Of a DNA stretch of 64,000 nucleotides, positions 33,886 through 42,811 are shown in pieces. The stretch spans positions 2,657,001 to 2,721,000 of the forward strand of contig NZ_JAPENW010000001.1 in NCBI RefSeq assembly GCF_026341855.1, in the 5' to 3' direction. Positions within the stretch are counted from its first letter, which is position 1. Each line of letters opens with the position of its first letter. The stretch is from Streptomyces sp. NBC_00568 (GTDB taxonomy: Bacteria > Actinomycetota > Actinomycetes > Streptomycetales > Streptomycetaceae). Position numbers and translations under genes: made by a program. The notes beneath the pieces are model-generated. The model was given only the letters and a program-made list of their open reading frames with translations. It was not told the DNA's origin and did no database searches.

Positions 33886-36009
33886 GTGCTGAGCCTCGCG
33901 TCGCTGCGGTCGCGCTGGCCGTCCCTTCTCGGGTGTTTTGTCGCCGTCACGCTCGGGGTGGCGGTGATGACGGCCATGGGGCTGGGCCTCGCCGCCGCGC
34001 TCGATCCGCCCAAGCGCCCGCCGACCCGGTTCGCGGCCTCGCCGGTCGTGGTGATGGGCCAGGACACCGTCACGATGGAGGTCCGGCGGGGGCCGGATAC
34101 CGCCCTGGCGTCGAAGCCGCTGGCCCATCCACACCCTGTGGACAGCGCGTTGATCGCCGAACTCGGGACTTTGGGACGTGTCCGGACCGATGGCGCGGCC
34201 CGGGACGCGGTCGGCGTCGACGCTCCCGTCGCGGCCGTACGGCGGCTCGTCGGCGACCGCGCCCGCGTGCTCACCGGCGACGAACGGCACCGGGCCGACC
34301 CCTCCGCCGCGCGGGACGCCGAGGCGCTGGTCGGAGTCGACGCGCTGCTGGGCACGGCGGCCGGAGTGGCGGCCTTCGTCTCGGTCTTCGTGACGGCGTC
34401 GACCTTCGCGTTCGTAGTGGCCCTGCGGCGAAGGGAGTTCGGGCTGCTGCGCCTGGTCGGCGCCCTGCCGGGGCAGGTCCGGCGGACCGTGCTCGGGGAG
34501 GCGCTCGCGGTGGGGCTCACGGCCTCGGCGGCGGGCTGCGCGCTGGGCGGCCGTGAAGCGCCCCTGCTCGTACGGTCGTTGGTGGACGGCGGGGTGGCGC
34601 CGCCCTGGTTCGCACTGCGGGACGGGACGTACTGGCCGTACGAAGTCGCCTTCTGCACAGGGGTGTCGGTGGCCCTCGCGGGGGCCTGGGCCTCCGCGAG
34701 GCGGGCGGGGCGGACCGGCCCCCTGGAGTCGCTGCGCGAGGCGTCGGTGGACACGGGCGTGATGCCGCGCTCCCGGCGGGTGACCGGGGTGGTCCTGCTG
34801 GCGGCCGGACTCGGGCTGACGGCCTGGACGCTGTACGCGGACCCGGCGGCGCTCCTGAAGCGCAAGACCTACGCGACGCAGCCGATGGTGCTGATCACGG
34901 CGGTGGCCGTGCTGGCACCGATGCTGGTCGGCCCGGCCGTACGGCTGCTTCCGCTCCAGCGGCTCCCTCGCGCGTACGGGCTGCTGATCCGCGAGAACGC
35001 GGCAGCCTCCGTCCGGCGCACCGCCGCCGTGGCCGCTCCCGTCCTGGTGACGGTCGCGCTGGCCGGATCGCTGCTCGGTTCGGCGGCGACCGTGACGGAG
35101 GCGCGGGCGACGGAGGCACGGGAGCGGACGCGGGCTCAGTTCGTCGTCACCGGTGAGCACGTGAAGAAGGTGACGGTACCCGGCGCGACGGTGTCCGCGA
35201 CCGCGTCGACCGCCGTCTTCGTACGCGAGGAAGGGACCGCGCTCCTACGGTCGGACGCACGGGCGGTGAACGACGTGGCGGCGTTCGTGTCGGTGACCCG
35301 GCTGCCGGTGGTCGCGGGCGACGTGCGCGATCTCGACGACCGCTCGATCGTCGTCGACGAGGAGTGGGAACACCACAAGGTGGGCTCCTGGGTCTCCGTC
35401 CGGCTGGGCGACGGGCGGCCCGCCCGGCTGCGGATCGCGGCCGTCCTGGCACGCGGCACCGGCGACAACGGGGCGTACGTGACGACGGCCAACGCACCGG
35501 GTTCGACCGTCGACCGCCTCGACGCGCGGATGCTGCGCGGGGCCGACCCGGCGGCGGTCGCGCAGGCGCTGCGGCTGTCCGGCGGCACGGTGCGCACCAC
35601 CCCGGCCTGGCTGGCCGCGACCCACCCGCGCGGCGGCCCGCAGACCCGGCTCGGGCTCCTGGTGGTCCTGGGGATCGCCCTCGTCTACGCCGGGATCTCC
35701 CTCGCCGGCACCTGTCTGATGGCGACCTCCGCGCGGGGTGCGGAGCTCCGGTCCCTGCGCCGGGCGGGCGCCACCCGGGCGCAGGCGCTGGGCGTGGTCG
35801 CGGGCGAGGCGGCGGTCGCGGTCTGCGTGGGCGCGGCACTCGGGGCCGTCGTCGCCGGGGTGAATCTCGCGGGGCTGGCGGGAGCGCTGGGTCGGTTGTC
35901 GGCACCGGCGGGCGTGGTGGTGCCCTGGGGGCCGCTGTCCGGGTGCGTGGCGGTGTGCCTGGTGATCGGGGTGGGGGCTTCGGTGGCGGGGGCGTGGCGG
36001 CGGACGTGA
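33886..36009 (+). CDS. FtsX/MacB-type ABC transporter permease
   Basis: The 707-residue protein has a helix at about residues 12-35 (LLGCFVAVTLGVAVMTAMGLGLAAAL), a short extracytoplasmic part and a four-helix FtsX block (~155-300). A second extracytoplasmic domain (~385-560) and a final FtsX block (~585-700, LRSLRRAGATRAQALGVVAGE) follow. The duplicated FtsX layout is that of large permeases paired with a LolD-like ATPase. No ATPase gene lies in the neighbourhood. GTG at 33886 is where the conserved sequence VLSLASLRSRWPSLLG begins. The open frame continues upstream only through repeat DNA. Confidence 0.85.
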   Translation: MLSLASLRSRWPSLLGCFVAVTLGVAVMTAMGLGLAAALDPPKRPPTRFAASPVVVMGQDTVTMEVRRGPDTALASKPLAHPHPVDSALIAELGTLGRVRTDGAARDAVGVDAPVAAVRRLVGDRARVLTGDERHRADPSAARDAEALVGVDALLGTAAGVAAFVSVFVTASTFAFVVALRRREFGLLRLVGALPGQVRRTVLGEALAVGLTASAAGCALGGREAPLLVRSLVDGGVAPPWFALRDGTYWPYEVAFCTGVSVALAGAWASARRAGRTGPLESLREASVDTGVMPRSRRVTGVVLLAAGLGLTAWTLYADPAALLKRKTYATQPMVLITAVAVLAPMLVGPAVRLLPLQRLPRAYGLLIRENAAASVRRTAAVAAPVLVTVALAGSLLGSAATVTEARATEARERTRAQFVVTGEHVKKVTVPGATVSATASTAVFVREEGTALLRSDARAVNDVAAFVSVTRLPVVAGDVRDLDDRSIVVDEEWEHHKVGSWVSVRLGDGRPARLRIAAVLARGTGDNGAYVTTANAPGSTVDRLDARMLRGADPAAVAQALRLSGGTVRTTPAWLAATHPRGGPQTRLGLLVVLGIALVYAGISLAGTCLMATSARGAELRSLRRAGATRAQALGVVAGEAAVAVCVGAALGAVVAGVNLAGLAGALGRLSAPAGVVVPWGPLSGCVAVCLVIGVGASVAGAWRRT

Positions 36010-36088
36010 CGGGACGGTCCCGTCGGCCGACGCGGACGGAACGGCCCCGTCGGCCGACGCGGACGGAACGGCCCCGTCGGCCGACGGG
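36008..36088. repeat. three tandem 27-bp repeats after the FtsX gene
   Basis: Units at 36008, 36035 and 36062 read GACGGAACGGCCCCGTCGGC plus seven bases. Copies 2 and 3 differ at one base. Each unit contains the dyad ACGGnnCCGT and could fold as a small hairpin terminator array. Confidence 0.75.
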
Positions 36089-36468
36089 GCTGCTCGGCCC
36101 GGCGCGGCTCCTCGGCCCGGCGCGACCCCCCAGGCTGGCGCCCCCAGGCCGGCGCGACTCCCCGGCCCGGCGCGCCCCCCGACCCAGCGCGCCCCCCGAC
36201 CCAGCGCGCCCCCAGGTCGGTGCACCCCCTCCCGGGTCGACGCAACCCTCCAGACCGACGCGACCCCCGGGCCGACGCAAACCTCCCCCGGGTGAGCGCA
36301 ACTCGTCGGGCCGGCTCAGCCCTCCCCCTGGTCGGCGCGACGCTCACCCGGGCCGACGAAGCGCTCGACCGGAGCTGCCGAAGCCCCCCCCCCGACTCGG
36401 GACGCCGCCACCAGAGCAGCTGTCAACTTCGGGTTGACACCCCTGAACTGTCAACCTACCGTTGACAC
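36010..36468. other. 459-nt low-complexity spacer before the Clp-N/HTH gene
   Basis: After the 27-bp repeats, bases 36089-36350 consist of reiterated GGCCCGGCGCG/GACCCAGCGCGCCCCC phrases. A run of ten C occurs at 36384-36393. No gene is credible. The final 48 nt hold the operator-promoter at 36421-36468. Confidence 0.6.
36421..36468 (+). promoter_or_regulatory. leaderless promoter with two perfect TGTCAAC-N5-GTTGACA operators
   Basis: Perfect 7+7 palindromes occupy 36421-36439 and 36449-36467 (28 bp apart). The first supplies a consensus -35 TTGACA (36434-36439). After 17 bp comes -10 TACCGT (36457-36462), inside the second palindrome. The ATG is only 6 nt further on, so the transcript should be leaderless. 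Binding at either palindrome would occlude RNA polymerase. Confidence 0.78.
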
Positions 36469-37209
36469 ATGACGACGAATCCACCCGGCAAGGCATCAGT
36501 GCGTCTCGACGACCTCATCGAGGCCATCAAGAAGGTGCACAGCGACGCGCTCGACCAGCTCCAGGACGCGGTGATCGCGGCGGATCACCTGGGAGACGTG
36601 GCCGACCACCTGATCGGGCACTTCGTGGACCAGGCGCGGCGCTCGGGGGCGTCCTGGACGGACATCGGCAGGAGCATGGGAGTCACCCGGCAGGCCGCGC
36701 AGAAGCGGTTCGTACCGAAGGCGGAGGCGGACCTCGACCCCAGCCAGGGGTTCGGCCGCTACACCGAGCGGGCCCGCAAGGTGGTCATGGTCGCGCACAA
36801 CGAGTGCAAGGCGACGGGCGGCACCGAAGGACTGCCCGCGCACCTCGTCCTCGGCCTGCTCAGCGAGCCCGACGCCATCGCCGCCCGGGCGATCACCGCG
36901 CAGGGCGTCTCCCTGAAGGCAGTCCGCGAGGCGGCCACCGCGACGCTCCCGCCCGCCGCCGACGAGGTCCCCGAACTGGTCCCGTACGGCCCCGCCGCCA
37001 AGAAGGTCCTGGAACTCACCTTCCGCGAGGCTCTCCGCCTCGGCCACAACTACGTCGGCACCGAGCACATCCTGCTCGCCCTCCTGGAGTTCGAGAACGG
37101 CGAGGGCGCCCTCAGCTCCGCCGGCGTCGACAAGGCGGCGTCCGAGGCATACATCGGACGCATGATCGAGGAGCTCGTCAAGCAGAAGGCGGCGGAGGGG
37201 AACGGGTAG
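36469..37209 (+). CDS. Clp N-domain protein with helix-turn-helix (autoregulatory candidate)
   Basis: The 246-residue protein has an N-terminal coil (residues 10-45) and a clear HTH at about 60-83 (SWTDIGRSMGVTRQAAQKRF). The double Clp-N repeat follows: GRYTERARKVVMVAHNECKA, PAHLVLGLLSEPDAIAARAI and a second GPAAKKVLELTFREALRLGH, YVGTEHILLALLEFENGEGALS. No AAA+ module is attached. A Clp-N domain on a DNA-binding protein suggests delivery to, or sensing through, the Clp system. Two perfect operators sit on its own leaderless promoter. Confidence 0.9.
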   Translation: MTTNPPGKASVRLDDLIEAIKKVHSDALDQLQDAVIAADHLGDVADHLIGHFVDQARRSGASWTDIGRSMGVTRQAAQKRFVPKAEADLDPSQGFGRYTERARKVVMVAHNECKATGGTEGLPAHLVLGLLSEPDAIAARAITAQGVSLKAVREAATATLPPAADEVPELVPYGPAAKKVLELTFREALRLGHNYVGTEHILLALLEFENGEGALSSAGVDKAASEAYIGRMIEELVKQKAAEGNG

Positions 37210-37304
37210 CCGAGAGCGACGACCGGCGGGAGGCGGCAGGTCCGACGCGTCACCCGCCGCGTCACCGGAGGGCATTGTCAGACCCCCCTGCGAGACTCAA
37301 AAGC

Positions 37305-38996
37305 ATGACCGAGCGCTGGGCTCTCGCGCCGGCCGAGGACGGCGGCGCGGAGATCGCCGCCCTCGGCCCGGACGGGCTGCCCACGGGGCCGGTCCGCCGG
37401 GAACCGGACCTCGCCGAGGCCGTGCGCACCCGGCCGGACGTGAGCCGGTGGGTGTGGCGGTCGACGGCCGATGTCTATCCGAGACTGCTCGCCACGGGGG
37501 TGCGAGTGGAGCGGTGTTACGACATGGAGGCCGCCGAGACCCTGCTGCTCGGACACGAGGGGCGGCTCGGCGAGCCCCGGTCGGCGGCCGCCGCGCTGGC
37601 GAGACTGCGCGGCGGCCCCGTGCCGCCGGACCCGCCGCAGCGTTCCGCCGAGCCCGGTTCACAGTCCTCCCTCTTCGAACCGCGCCCGGTCCACCTACCG
37701 CTGGCGGATCTCCTCACGGTGTACGCCGACCAGCAGCGCCGCCACGACACGGCAGCGCATCCGGGGCGGATGCGGCTGCTCACGGCCTCCGAGTCCGCGG
37801 GGATGCTGGTCGCCGCCGAGATGAACCTGTCGGGGCTGCCGTGGAGCGCGGAGGTCCACCGGGACGTGCTGCACGAACTGCTCGGCGAGCGGTACACCGG
37901 AGGCGGTGAACCCCGGCGCCTCGCCGAGCTCACCGACGAGGTCTCCGCCGCCTTCGGCAGACGGGTCAGACCCGATCTGCCCGCCGACGTCGTCAAGGCG
38001 TTCGCGCAGGCCGGGATCAAGGTCAAGTCCACCCGGCGGTGGGAGATCGAGTCGATCGACCATCCGGCCGTGAAGCCGCTCCTCGAATACAAGAAGCTGT
38101 ACCGCATCTGGGTCGCCCACGGCTGGTCCTGGCTCCAGGACTGGGTGCGCGACGGCCGGTTCCGGCCCGAATACCTGCCGGGCGGGACGGTCACCGGACG
38201 CTGGGTGACGAACGGCGGCGGCGCCCTCCAGATCCCCAAGGTGATCCGGCGCGCCGTCGTCGCCGATCCCGGCTGGCGGCTGGTCGTCGCCGACGCCGAC
38301 CAGATGGAGCCCCGCGTCCTCGCGGCCATCTCGCGCGACCCCGGCCTGATGGAGGTCGCGGGCCGCGAGAGCGACCTCTATCAGTCGGTGTCGGACCGGG
38401 CCTTCTCCGGCGACCGCGCGCAGGCCAAACTCGCCGTGCTCGGCGCCGTCTACGGCCAGACGTCCGGCGACGGGCTGAAGAACCTCGCACTGCTCCGCCG
38501 CCGTTTCCCCCGGGCCGTGGCCTACGTCGACGACGCGGCCCGCGCCGGCGAGGAGGGGCGCCTCGTGCGGACCTGGCTCGGGCGGACCTGCCCGCCTGCG
38601 GCCGGGGCGGGCGAGGACAGCGGGGAAGAGGCGGGCATGCCGCAGGACGGTCCCGTGGACACCCCCGTCGACCAGGGCTGGGTGCCGGGTTACGCCTCCT
38701 CCGACTCCCGCGCCCGCGGACGGTTCGCACGCAACTTCGTCGTGCAGGGCAGCGCCGCCGACTGGGCCCTGCTGGTCCTGGCGGCACTGCGCCGCACCTG
38801 CTCCCAACTCGCCGCCGAGCTGGTCTTCTTCCAGCACGACGAGGTGATCGTGCACTGCCCCGAGGAGGAGGCCGACATCGTGGTGGCCGCCATCCGCGAC
38901 GCGGCCGAACTCGCGGGCCGCCTCACCTTCGGGGAGACGCCGGTCCGCTTTCCGTTCACGACGGCGGTCGTGCGGTGCTACGCGGACGCCAAGTAG
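37305..38996 (+). CDS. family A DNA polymerase (PolA-like, stand-alone second polymerase)
   Basis: The 563-residue protein has family A motifs A (VVADADQMEPRVLA), B (RAQAKLAVLGAVYGQTSGDG) and C (ELVFFQHDEVIVHC), giving the catalytic acidic residues. The N-terminal ~160 residues occupy the place of a 3'-5' exonuclease domain but show none of its DxE/YxxxD metal motifs, so proofreading is probably lost although databases often name it bifunctional. There is no 5' nuclease domain. A ~25-residue acidic Gly/Pro insertion lies between motifs B and C. ATG at 37305 has only a weak ribosome-binding site. Confidence 0.9.
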   Translation: MTERWALAPAEDGGAEIAALGPDGLPTGPVRREPDLAEAVRTRPDVSRWVWRSTADVYPRLLATGVRVERCYDMEAAETLLLGHEGRLGEPRSAAAALARLRGGPVPPDPPQRSAEPGSQSSLFEPRPVHLPLADLLTVYADQQRRHDTAAHPGRMRLLTASESAGMLVAAEMNLSGLPWSAEVHRDVLHELLGERYTGGGEPRRLAELTDEVSAAFGRRVRPDLPADVVKAFAQAGIKVKSTRRWEIESIDHPAVKPLLEYKKLYRIWVAHGWSWLQDWVRDGRFRPEYLPGGTVTGRWVTNGGGALQIPKVIRRAVVADPGWRLVVADADQMEPRVLAAISRDPGLMEVAGRESDLYQSVSDRAFSGDRAQAKLAVLGAVYGQTSGDGLKNLALLRRRFPRAVAYVDDAARAGEEGRLVRTWLGRTCPPAAGAGEDSGEEAGMPQDGPVDTPVDQGWVPGYASSDSRARGRFARNFVVQGSAADWALLVLAALRRTCSQLAAELVFFQHDEVIVHCPEEEADIVVAAIRDAAELAGRLTFGETPVRFPFTTAVVRCYADAK

Positions 38997-39239
38997 CCGG
39001 CCCGCGCGGCCTCCTGGGCTTTCGGCCTGAGTTCTCGGCCCCGGATTCCGTGCGGGACGACGAAGACGGTGGTGTCGGCGACTGCGAAGACGGTGGTATC
39101 GACGACGGCGAAGACGGTGGTATCGACGACGGCGACAGCGGCGGTGTCAGCGACCGCGACACCGGTGGTGATCAGCGACCGCGATGGCGGTAGTAGTCAG
39201 CGAAAGCGGTGGCGAACGGCGACCGCGATGGCATCGGTG
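38997..39239. other. spacer with 24-bp repeats downstream of the polymerase gene
   Basis: Contains no gene. Bases 39056-39201 are 24-25-bp tandem repeats that abut the broken end of the FKBP-like remnant on the other strand. Confidence 0.6.
39056..39201. repeat. 24-bp tandem repeats, four good and two diverged copies
   Basis: Units at 39056, 39080, 39104 and 39128 follow GACGGCGAAGACGGTGGTAT plus four bases; two 25-bp diverged units follow to 39201. Read in one frame they would give DGEDGGID octapeptides, but no gene covers them. Confidence 0.75.
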
Positions 39240-39422
39240 AAAGCCACCGCCCACGGCGAACTTGAACGGCCGGTCCTGCTCCCAGGAGGAGTCGAACTCC
39301 CCTCCGGACGCGAACGTGACCTGCGGCGTTCCGGCCTGGAGGAGCCTGCCGTCCTGGTACGTGATCCCGACCGCCGACCGCGTCACGGCGAGGGCGGAGG
39401 GGGCGACGGTGGGCAGCGCTAC
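39240..39422 (-). pseudogene. remnant of an FKBP-type peptidyl-prolyl isomerase
   Basis: On the minus strand 39422-39240 encodes ALAVTRSAVGITYQDGRLLQ, then AGTPQVTFASGGEFDSSWEQ and DRPFKFAVGGGF. This matches the middle of FKBP domains (VTFxSGxEFDSSWxRxxPFxFxxGxG). The next expected segment (VIxGWDxGL through the C-terminal beta-strand) is missing and is replaced by 24-bp repeat DNA with a stop. The piece begins right at the end of the SARP gene and has no start or ribosome-binding site. It is most simply a truncated pseudogene. Confidence 0.55.
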
Positions 39423-42400
39423 GTCGCGAGCAGCTTCCGCAGCTCGCCCGCCACCGGGCTGTCCGTCTCCTCCAGCGCCTCCAGCGCCGACGCCCACTCC
39501 TGATACGCCGCTTCGGCCTCGCCCCTCTCCCGCAGCAGCAGCCCCTGCTGGTGGCGGGCGAGGCCCCCGGTGTACCGGTCGGCTCGACGGTCGGCGCGGC
39601 ACCGCAGCAGATCGCACTCGCGCGCGGCCCGTTCCCACTGCCCGACGCCCCGCAGGGCGCGCACCAGACCGAGCCGGGTCTGTGACTCGCCGTGCCAGTC
39701 GCCGTGACCGCCCAGGATGCGCAGGCTCTCCTCGAAGTGCGGTACGGCGGCGGCCGGTTCGCCGAGCGTGAGATGGGCGTAGCCGATGTTGCAGTGCGCG
39801 GAGTGCCGGATGATCACGTCCTGCACGGCGTCACCGATGGCGAGGCTGCGCTTGTGGTGGTCGATGGCGGCCCGTGGATCGGTGTGCTCGTACAGGTTGC
39901 CGAGGTGGCTGTAGGTGATGGCCTCCATGTGCGGGTCGCCCAACTCCCGCGAGAACTGAAGGCTTTGGAGCAGGGCCTCACTGGACTCGGCGTAGCGGCC
40001 GAGGCTTTCGAGCAGCATGCCTCGGTTGTTCAGCCCCCGCCGCATCCAGGACAGCACCCCGAGTCGGCGCCAGATCGCGAGCGCCTGGTCGTTCAGCGCC
40101 AGCGCCTCGCCCACACGGCCCGTCACGAAGTGCAGACCCCCGAGATCGCCGAGCGCGTACGCTTCGGCGGCCTCGTCGCCGAGCCGCCGCGCCGCGTCGA
40201 GCGCGGCCCGCTGGAGGACCTCCAACTCGGCCACACGGCCACTGCGTTGGATGTACGGGTTGAGCATGCGGGCCAGCAGAGGGACGTACGGCGAGGTCTG
40301 CGCGTACCGCTCCGCCAGCGCGACCACGTTCGACAGTTCCGTGTCGCCCCAGGCGAAGGCTTCTCGCGCCGAACAGAACGGGGGCGTGGCCGCGACGTCC
40401 GCCGCGTGCCCGGCCGGCTGCGAGGCGGTCGGCCGGCTGCGGTCCTCCCTGTCGAGACCGGGTTCGAGGATCGCCTCCAGGGAACGGGCGGCGACACCGG
40501 CGTACCAGCGCAGGGCGCGCTCCGCGACGACCGCGTCATGACCGAGCGGGACGGCGACGACCACGTCATGACCAGGCGAAGCCGCACTTCCGTGGCCGCC
40601 CGGGGCGGCAGGCCCGTCACCACCGGAGGCGACAACGCCGCCGGGGATGCCGGAGGCCCCGCCGGCCCTGGCGGCCCGAGCGCCCGCGCCCGCTGTCGCT
40701 GTCGCTGTCGCTGTCGCGACGACGCACTCCGCCGCGCCCGCGATCTCCCGGGCGAAATCCCGTACGAGGTCGTGGGGCGCGTAGCGGCCGTAGGCCGTCT
40801 CCTCCAGGAGGGCGACGTCGACGAGGCGGTCGAGCGCGGCCTCGGCCCGGCGCTCGTCGGTGCCGGTGAGGCGGGCGACGAGGGCGGCACCGTAGACGGG
40901 CAGGTCGAGCGCGCCGATCCGGCACAGGGCGAGCGCCGCGTCCCGGTCGGCCTCGCGCTCGGAGGCACGCAGAGCGTCGTGCGCGACGGCGAGCGAGCGG
41001 CGCACGCTCAGATCGTCGTACTCCAGATGGTGCAACCGCCCTTCCGTGGCGGCCAGTTGCCCGGCGAGAACGTCCGGGGTGAGCGCGCGACGGGCGGCCA
41101 GGCGGGCCGCGACGACACGGAGGGCGAGCGGCAGCCGGCCGGTGAGTTCGACGAGGGGGTGCCCGCCGTCGAGTCCGTCCCGGCGGCCGGAGACCGCGCG
41201 GAGCAGTGCCGCGCTGTCCTCCTTCGTCAGCGGAGCGAGCGGGAATCGGTCGGCGCCGTCGAGGGCGGTGAGCGGTGAGCGGCTCGTCACGATCACCGCG
41301 CAGCCGGCGCCCGCCGGCAGCAGTGGCCGCACCTGTGCGGCGTGCGCCGCGTCGTCCAGCACCATGAGGGTGCGGGTGGGCGCGAGCATCGAGCGGAGCA
41401 ACGCCGCCGCCGCGTCCGGGTGTTCGGGGATGCGCCGGGGTTCCGCGCCCAGGTCACGCAGGAGCGCGGCGAGCGCCTGGCCCGCGGTGAGCGGGGCCAT
41501 GCCGGGGGTGGCGCCGTGCAGGTTGACGTACAGCTGGCCGTCGGGGAATCGTTCCCTCAGCCCGTGTGCGACGTACAGCGCGAGCGCGCTCTTGCCGACG
41601 CCGGCCATCCCGCTGATCACCGCGACAGGGGGCATCCCGGTGACGGCCCCCGCGGTCTTCGCGCCGCCGCCCGCGCCTGCGGACGCGGCCCTGCCGGACG
41701 CGGTGCTGCCGAGCCCGTCGCCAGGGAGCTCCGGGCCTTCCGGATCCACCGGGTGGCCCGGGTCCAGAATCAGTCGCAGTTGATCGTGGATGTCCTCGCG
41801 GCCTGTGAAGTATGCCGGGGGCGGAGGGAGTTGGGCGGGGCGAGGCGCCACATCCGCGTCCAGGCCTCCCTGACCTTCCTGGACCGCGTCCTCGAAACCG
41901 TCCCGGCCCCCGCCCGCGTCGCCGTCCCGGCGCCCGCCCGGACCCCGGTAGCTGTCCCGCAGGATCTCCAGGTGCGCCCTGCGCACAGCGGGTCCCGGCT
42001 CTATGCCGAGTTCCTCCACCAGGCGGGCCCGCAGGTCACGGTGGACGGCGAGGGCCTCGGCCTGGCGTCCGGTGCGGTGCAGGACGAGCATCAGAAGCCG
42101 GTGGAAGGACTCGCGGAGCGGATGCTCGGCCGTGCGGGCGGCCAGCTCCGGTGCCAGCCGGTCGAGTCGGGAGGCCGTCGGGGCGAGACACAGCTCCGCC
42201 TCGTACCGCCACTCCAGGACCAGCAGCCGGGCCTCCTCCAGACGCTGGACGAAGGCGTGTCCGCCCGTCTCGGGCGGCAGGCCGCTCAGCGGGGTGCCGC
42301 GCCACAGCGCGAGCGCGGCGGTGGACTCGCGCAGCGCCCGTTCCCAGTCCCGCTCGGCGTGCGCGTCGCGCGCGAAGGTGGCGTGCCGCTCGAAGACGCG

Positions 42401-42706
42401 GACGTCCAACTCGCCCTCAGCGACCCGCAGGACGTACCCCGGCGGCACCGCGCGCAGCCGTTCCGGATCGTCCAGGAGACGGCGCAGCCGGGTCACATGG
42501 TTCTGCAGGGACGCCTGGGCGGAGGCGGGCGGCGCCCCGCCCCACAGCGCGTCCTTGAGGACGTCGACGGAGACGACCCGGCCAGGTTCGAGGAGGAGCG
42601 CGGCCAGCAGGGCACGCGTCTTGCCGCTGCCGATCGAGCAGACCCCGCCGTCGGCGTCGTACAGGACCGGCGGCCCCAGCAGCCCGAACCGCAGCTCGTT
42701 CCGCAT
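39419..42706 (-). CDS. AfsR/SARP-family transcriptional regulator (wHTH-BTAD-NB-ARC-TPR)
   Basis: The 1,095-residue protein has an OmpR-like winged helix at residues 1-95 (LRFGLLGPPVL, KTRALLAALLLEPGRVVSVD, NHVTRLRRLL) and a BTAD domain (~100-250, ending EELGIEPGPAVRRAH). A linker leads to the STAND ATPase with Walker A GMAGVGKSAL (366-375) and MVLDDAAHAAQVRPLLPAG. C-terminal TPRs run from ~760 (AYALGDLGGLHFVTGRVGEALALN and following). A TA/GA-rich insertion lies near residue 680. ATG at 42706 begins the conserved domain; an upstream GTG is possible. A 22-bp-spaced direct repeat precedes it. No biosynthetic genes adjoin, so the target is unknown. Confidence 0.9.
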   Translation of the reverse strand: MRNELRFGLLGPPVLYDADGGVCSIGSGKTRALLAALLLEPGRVVSVDVLKDALWGGAPPASAQASLQNHVTRLRRLLDDPERLRAVPPGYVLRVAEGELDVRVFERHATFARDAHAERDWERALRESTAALALWRGTPLSGLPPETGGHAFVQRLEEARLLVLEWRYEAELCLAPTASRLDRLAPELAARTAEHPLRESFHRLLMLVLHRTGRQAEALAVHRDLRARLVEELGIEPGPAVRRAHLEILRDSYRGPGGRRDGDAGGGRDGFEDAVQEGQGGLDADVAPRPAQLPPPPAYFTGREDIHDQLRLILDPGHPVDPEGPELPGDGLGSTASGRAASAGAGGGAKTAGAVTGMPPVAVISGMAGVGKSALALYVAHGLRERFPDGQLYVNLHGATPGMAPLTAGQALAALLRDLGAEPRRIPEHPDAAAALLRSMLAPTRTLMVLDDAAHAAQVRPLLPAGAGCAVIVTSRSPLTALDGADRFPLAPLTKEDSAALLRAVSGRRDGLDGGHPLVELTGRLPLALRVVAARLAARRALTPDVLAGQLAATEGRLHHLEYDDLSVRRSLAVAHDALRASEREADRDAALALCRIGALDLPVYGAALVARLTGTDERRAEAALDRLVDVALLEETAYGRYAPHDLVRDFAREIAGAAECVVATATATATAGAGARAARAGGASGIPGGVVASGGDGPAAPGGHGSAASPGHDVVVAVPLGHDAVVAERALRWYAGVAARSLEAILEPGLDREDRSRPTASQPAGHAADVAATPPFCSAREAFAWGDTELSNVVALAERYAQTSPYVPLLARMLNPYIQRSGRVAELEVLQRAALDAARRLGDEAAEAYALGDLGGLHFVTGRVGEALALNDQALAIWRRLGVLSWMRRGLNNRGMLLESLGRYAESSEALLQSLQFSRELGDPHMEAITYSHLGNLYEHTDPRAAIDHHKRSLAIGDAVQDVIIRHSAHCNIGYAHLTLGEPAAAVPHFEESLRILGGHGDWHGESQTRLGLVRALRGVGQWERAARECDLLRCRADRRADRYTGGLARHQQGLLLRERGEAEAAYQEWASALEALEETDSPVAGELRKLLAT

Positions 42707-42811
42707 CTCGCCGCCCCACTGCCTCTCCGCCCGGCCGCTCCGGCCGCGCACCACGGCGAGATCCCGCCTTCTCGAGACGATTTCACGCCGACCGACTGAT
42801 CGTTCCCCAAA

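Noticed and set aside
39419..42706. Pathway-specific regulator of a biosynthetic cluster in this window
   Set aside because: Despite the SARP architecture, the flanking genes (polymerase, glycosyltransferase, DUF3052, permease) do not form a natural-product pathway.
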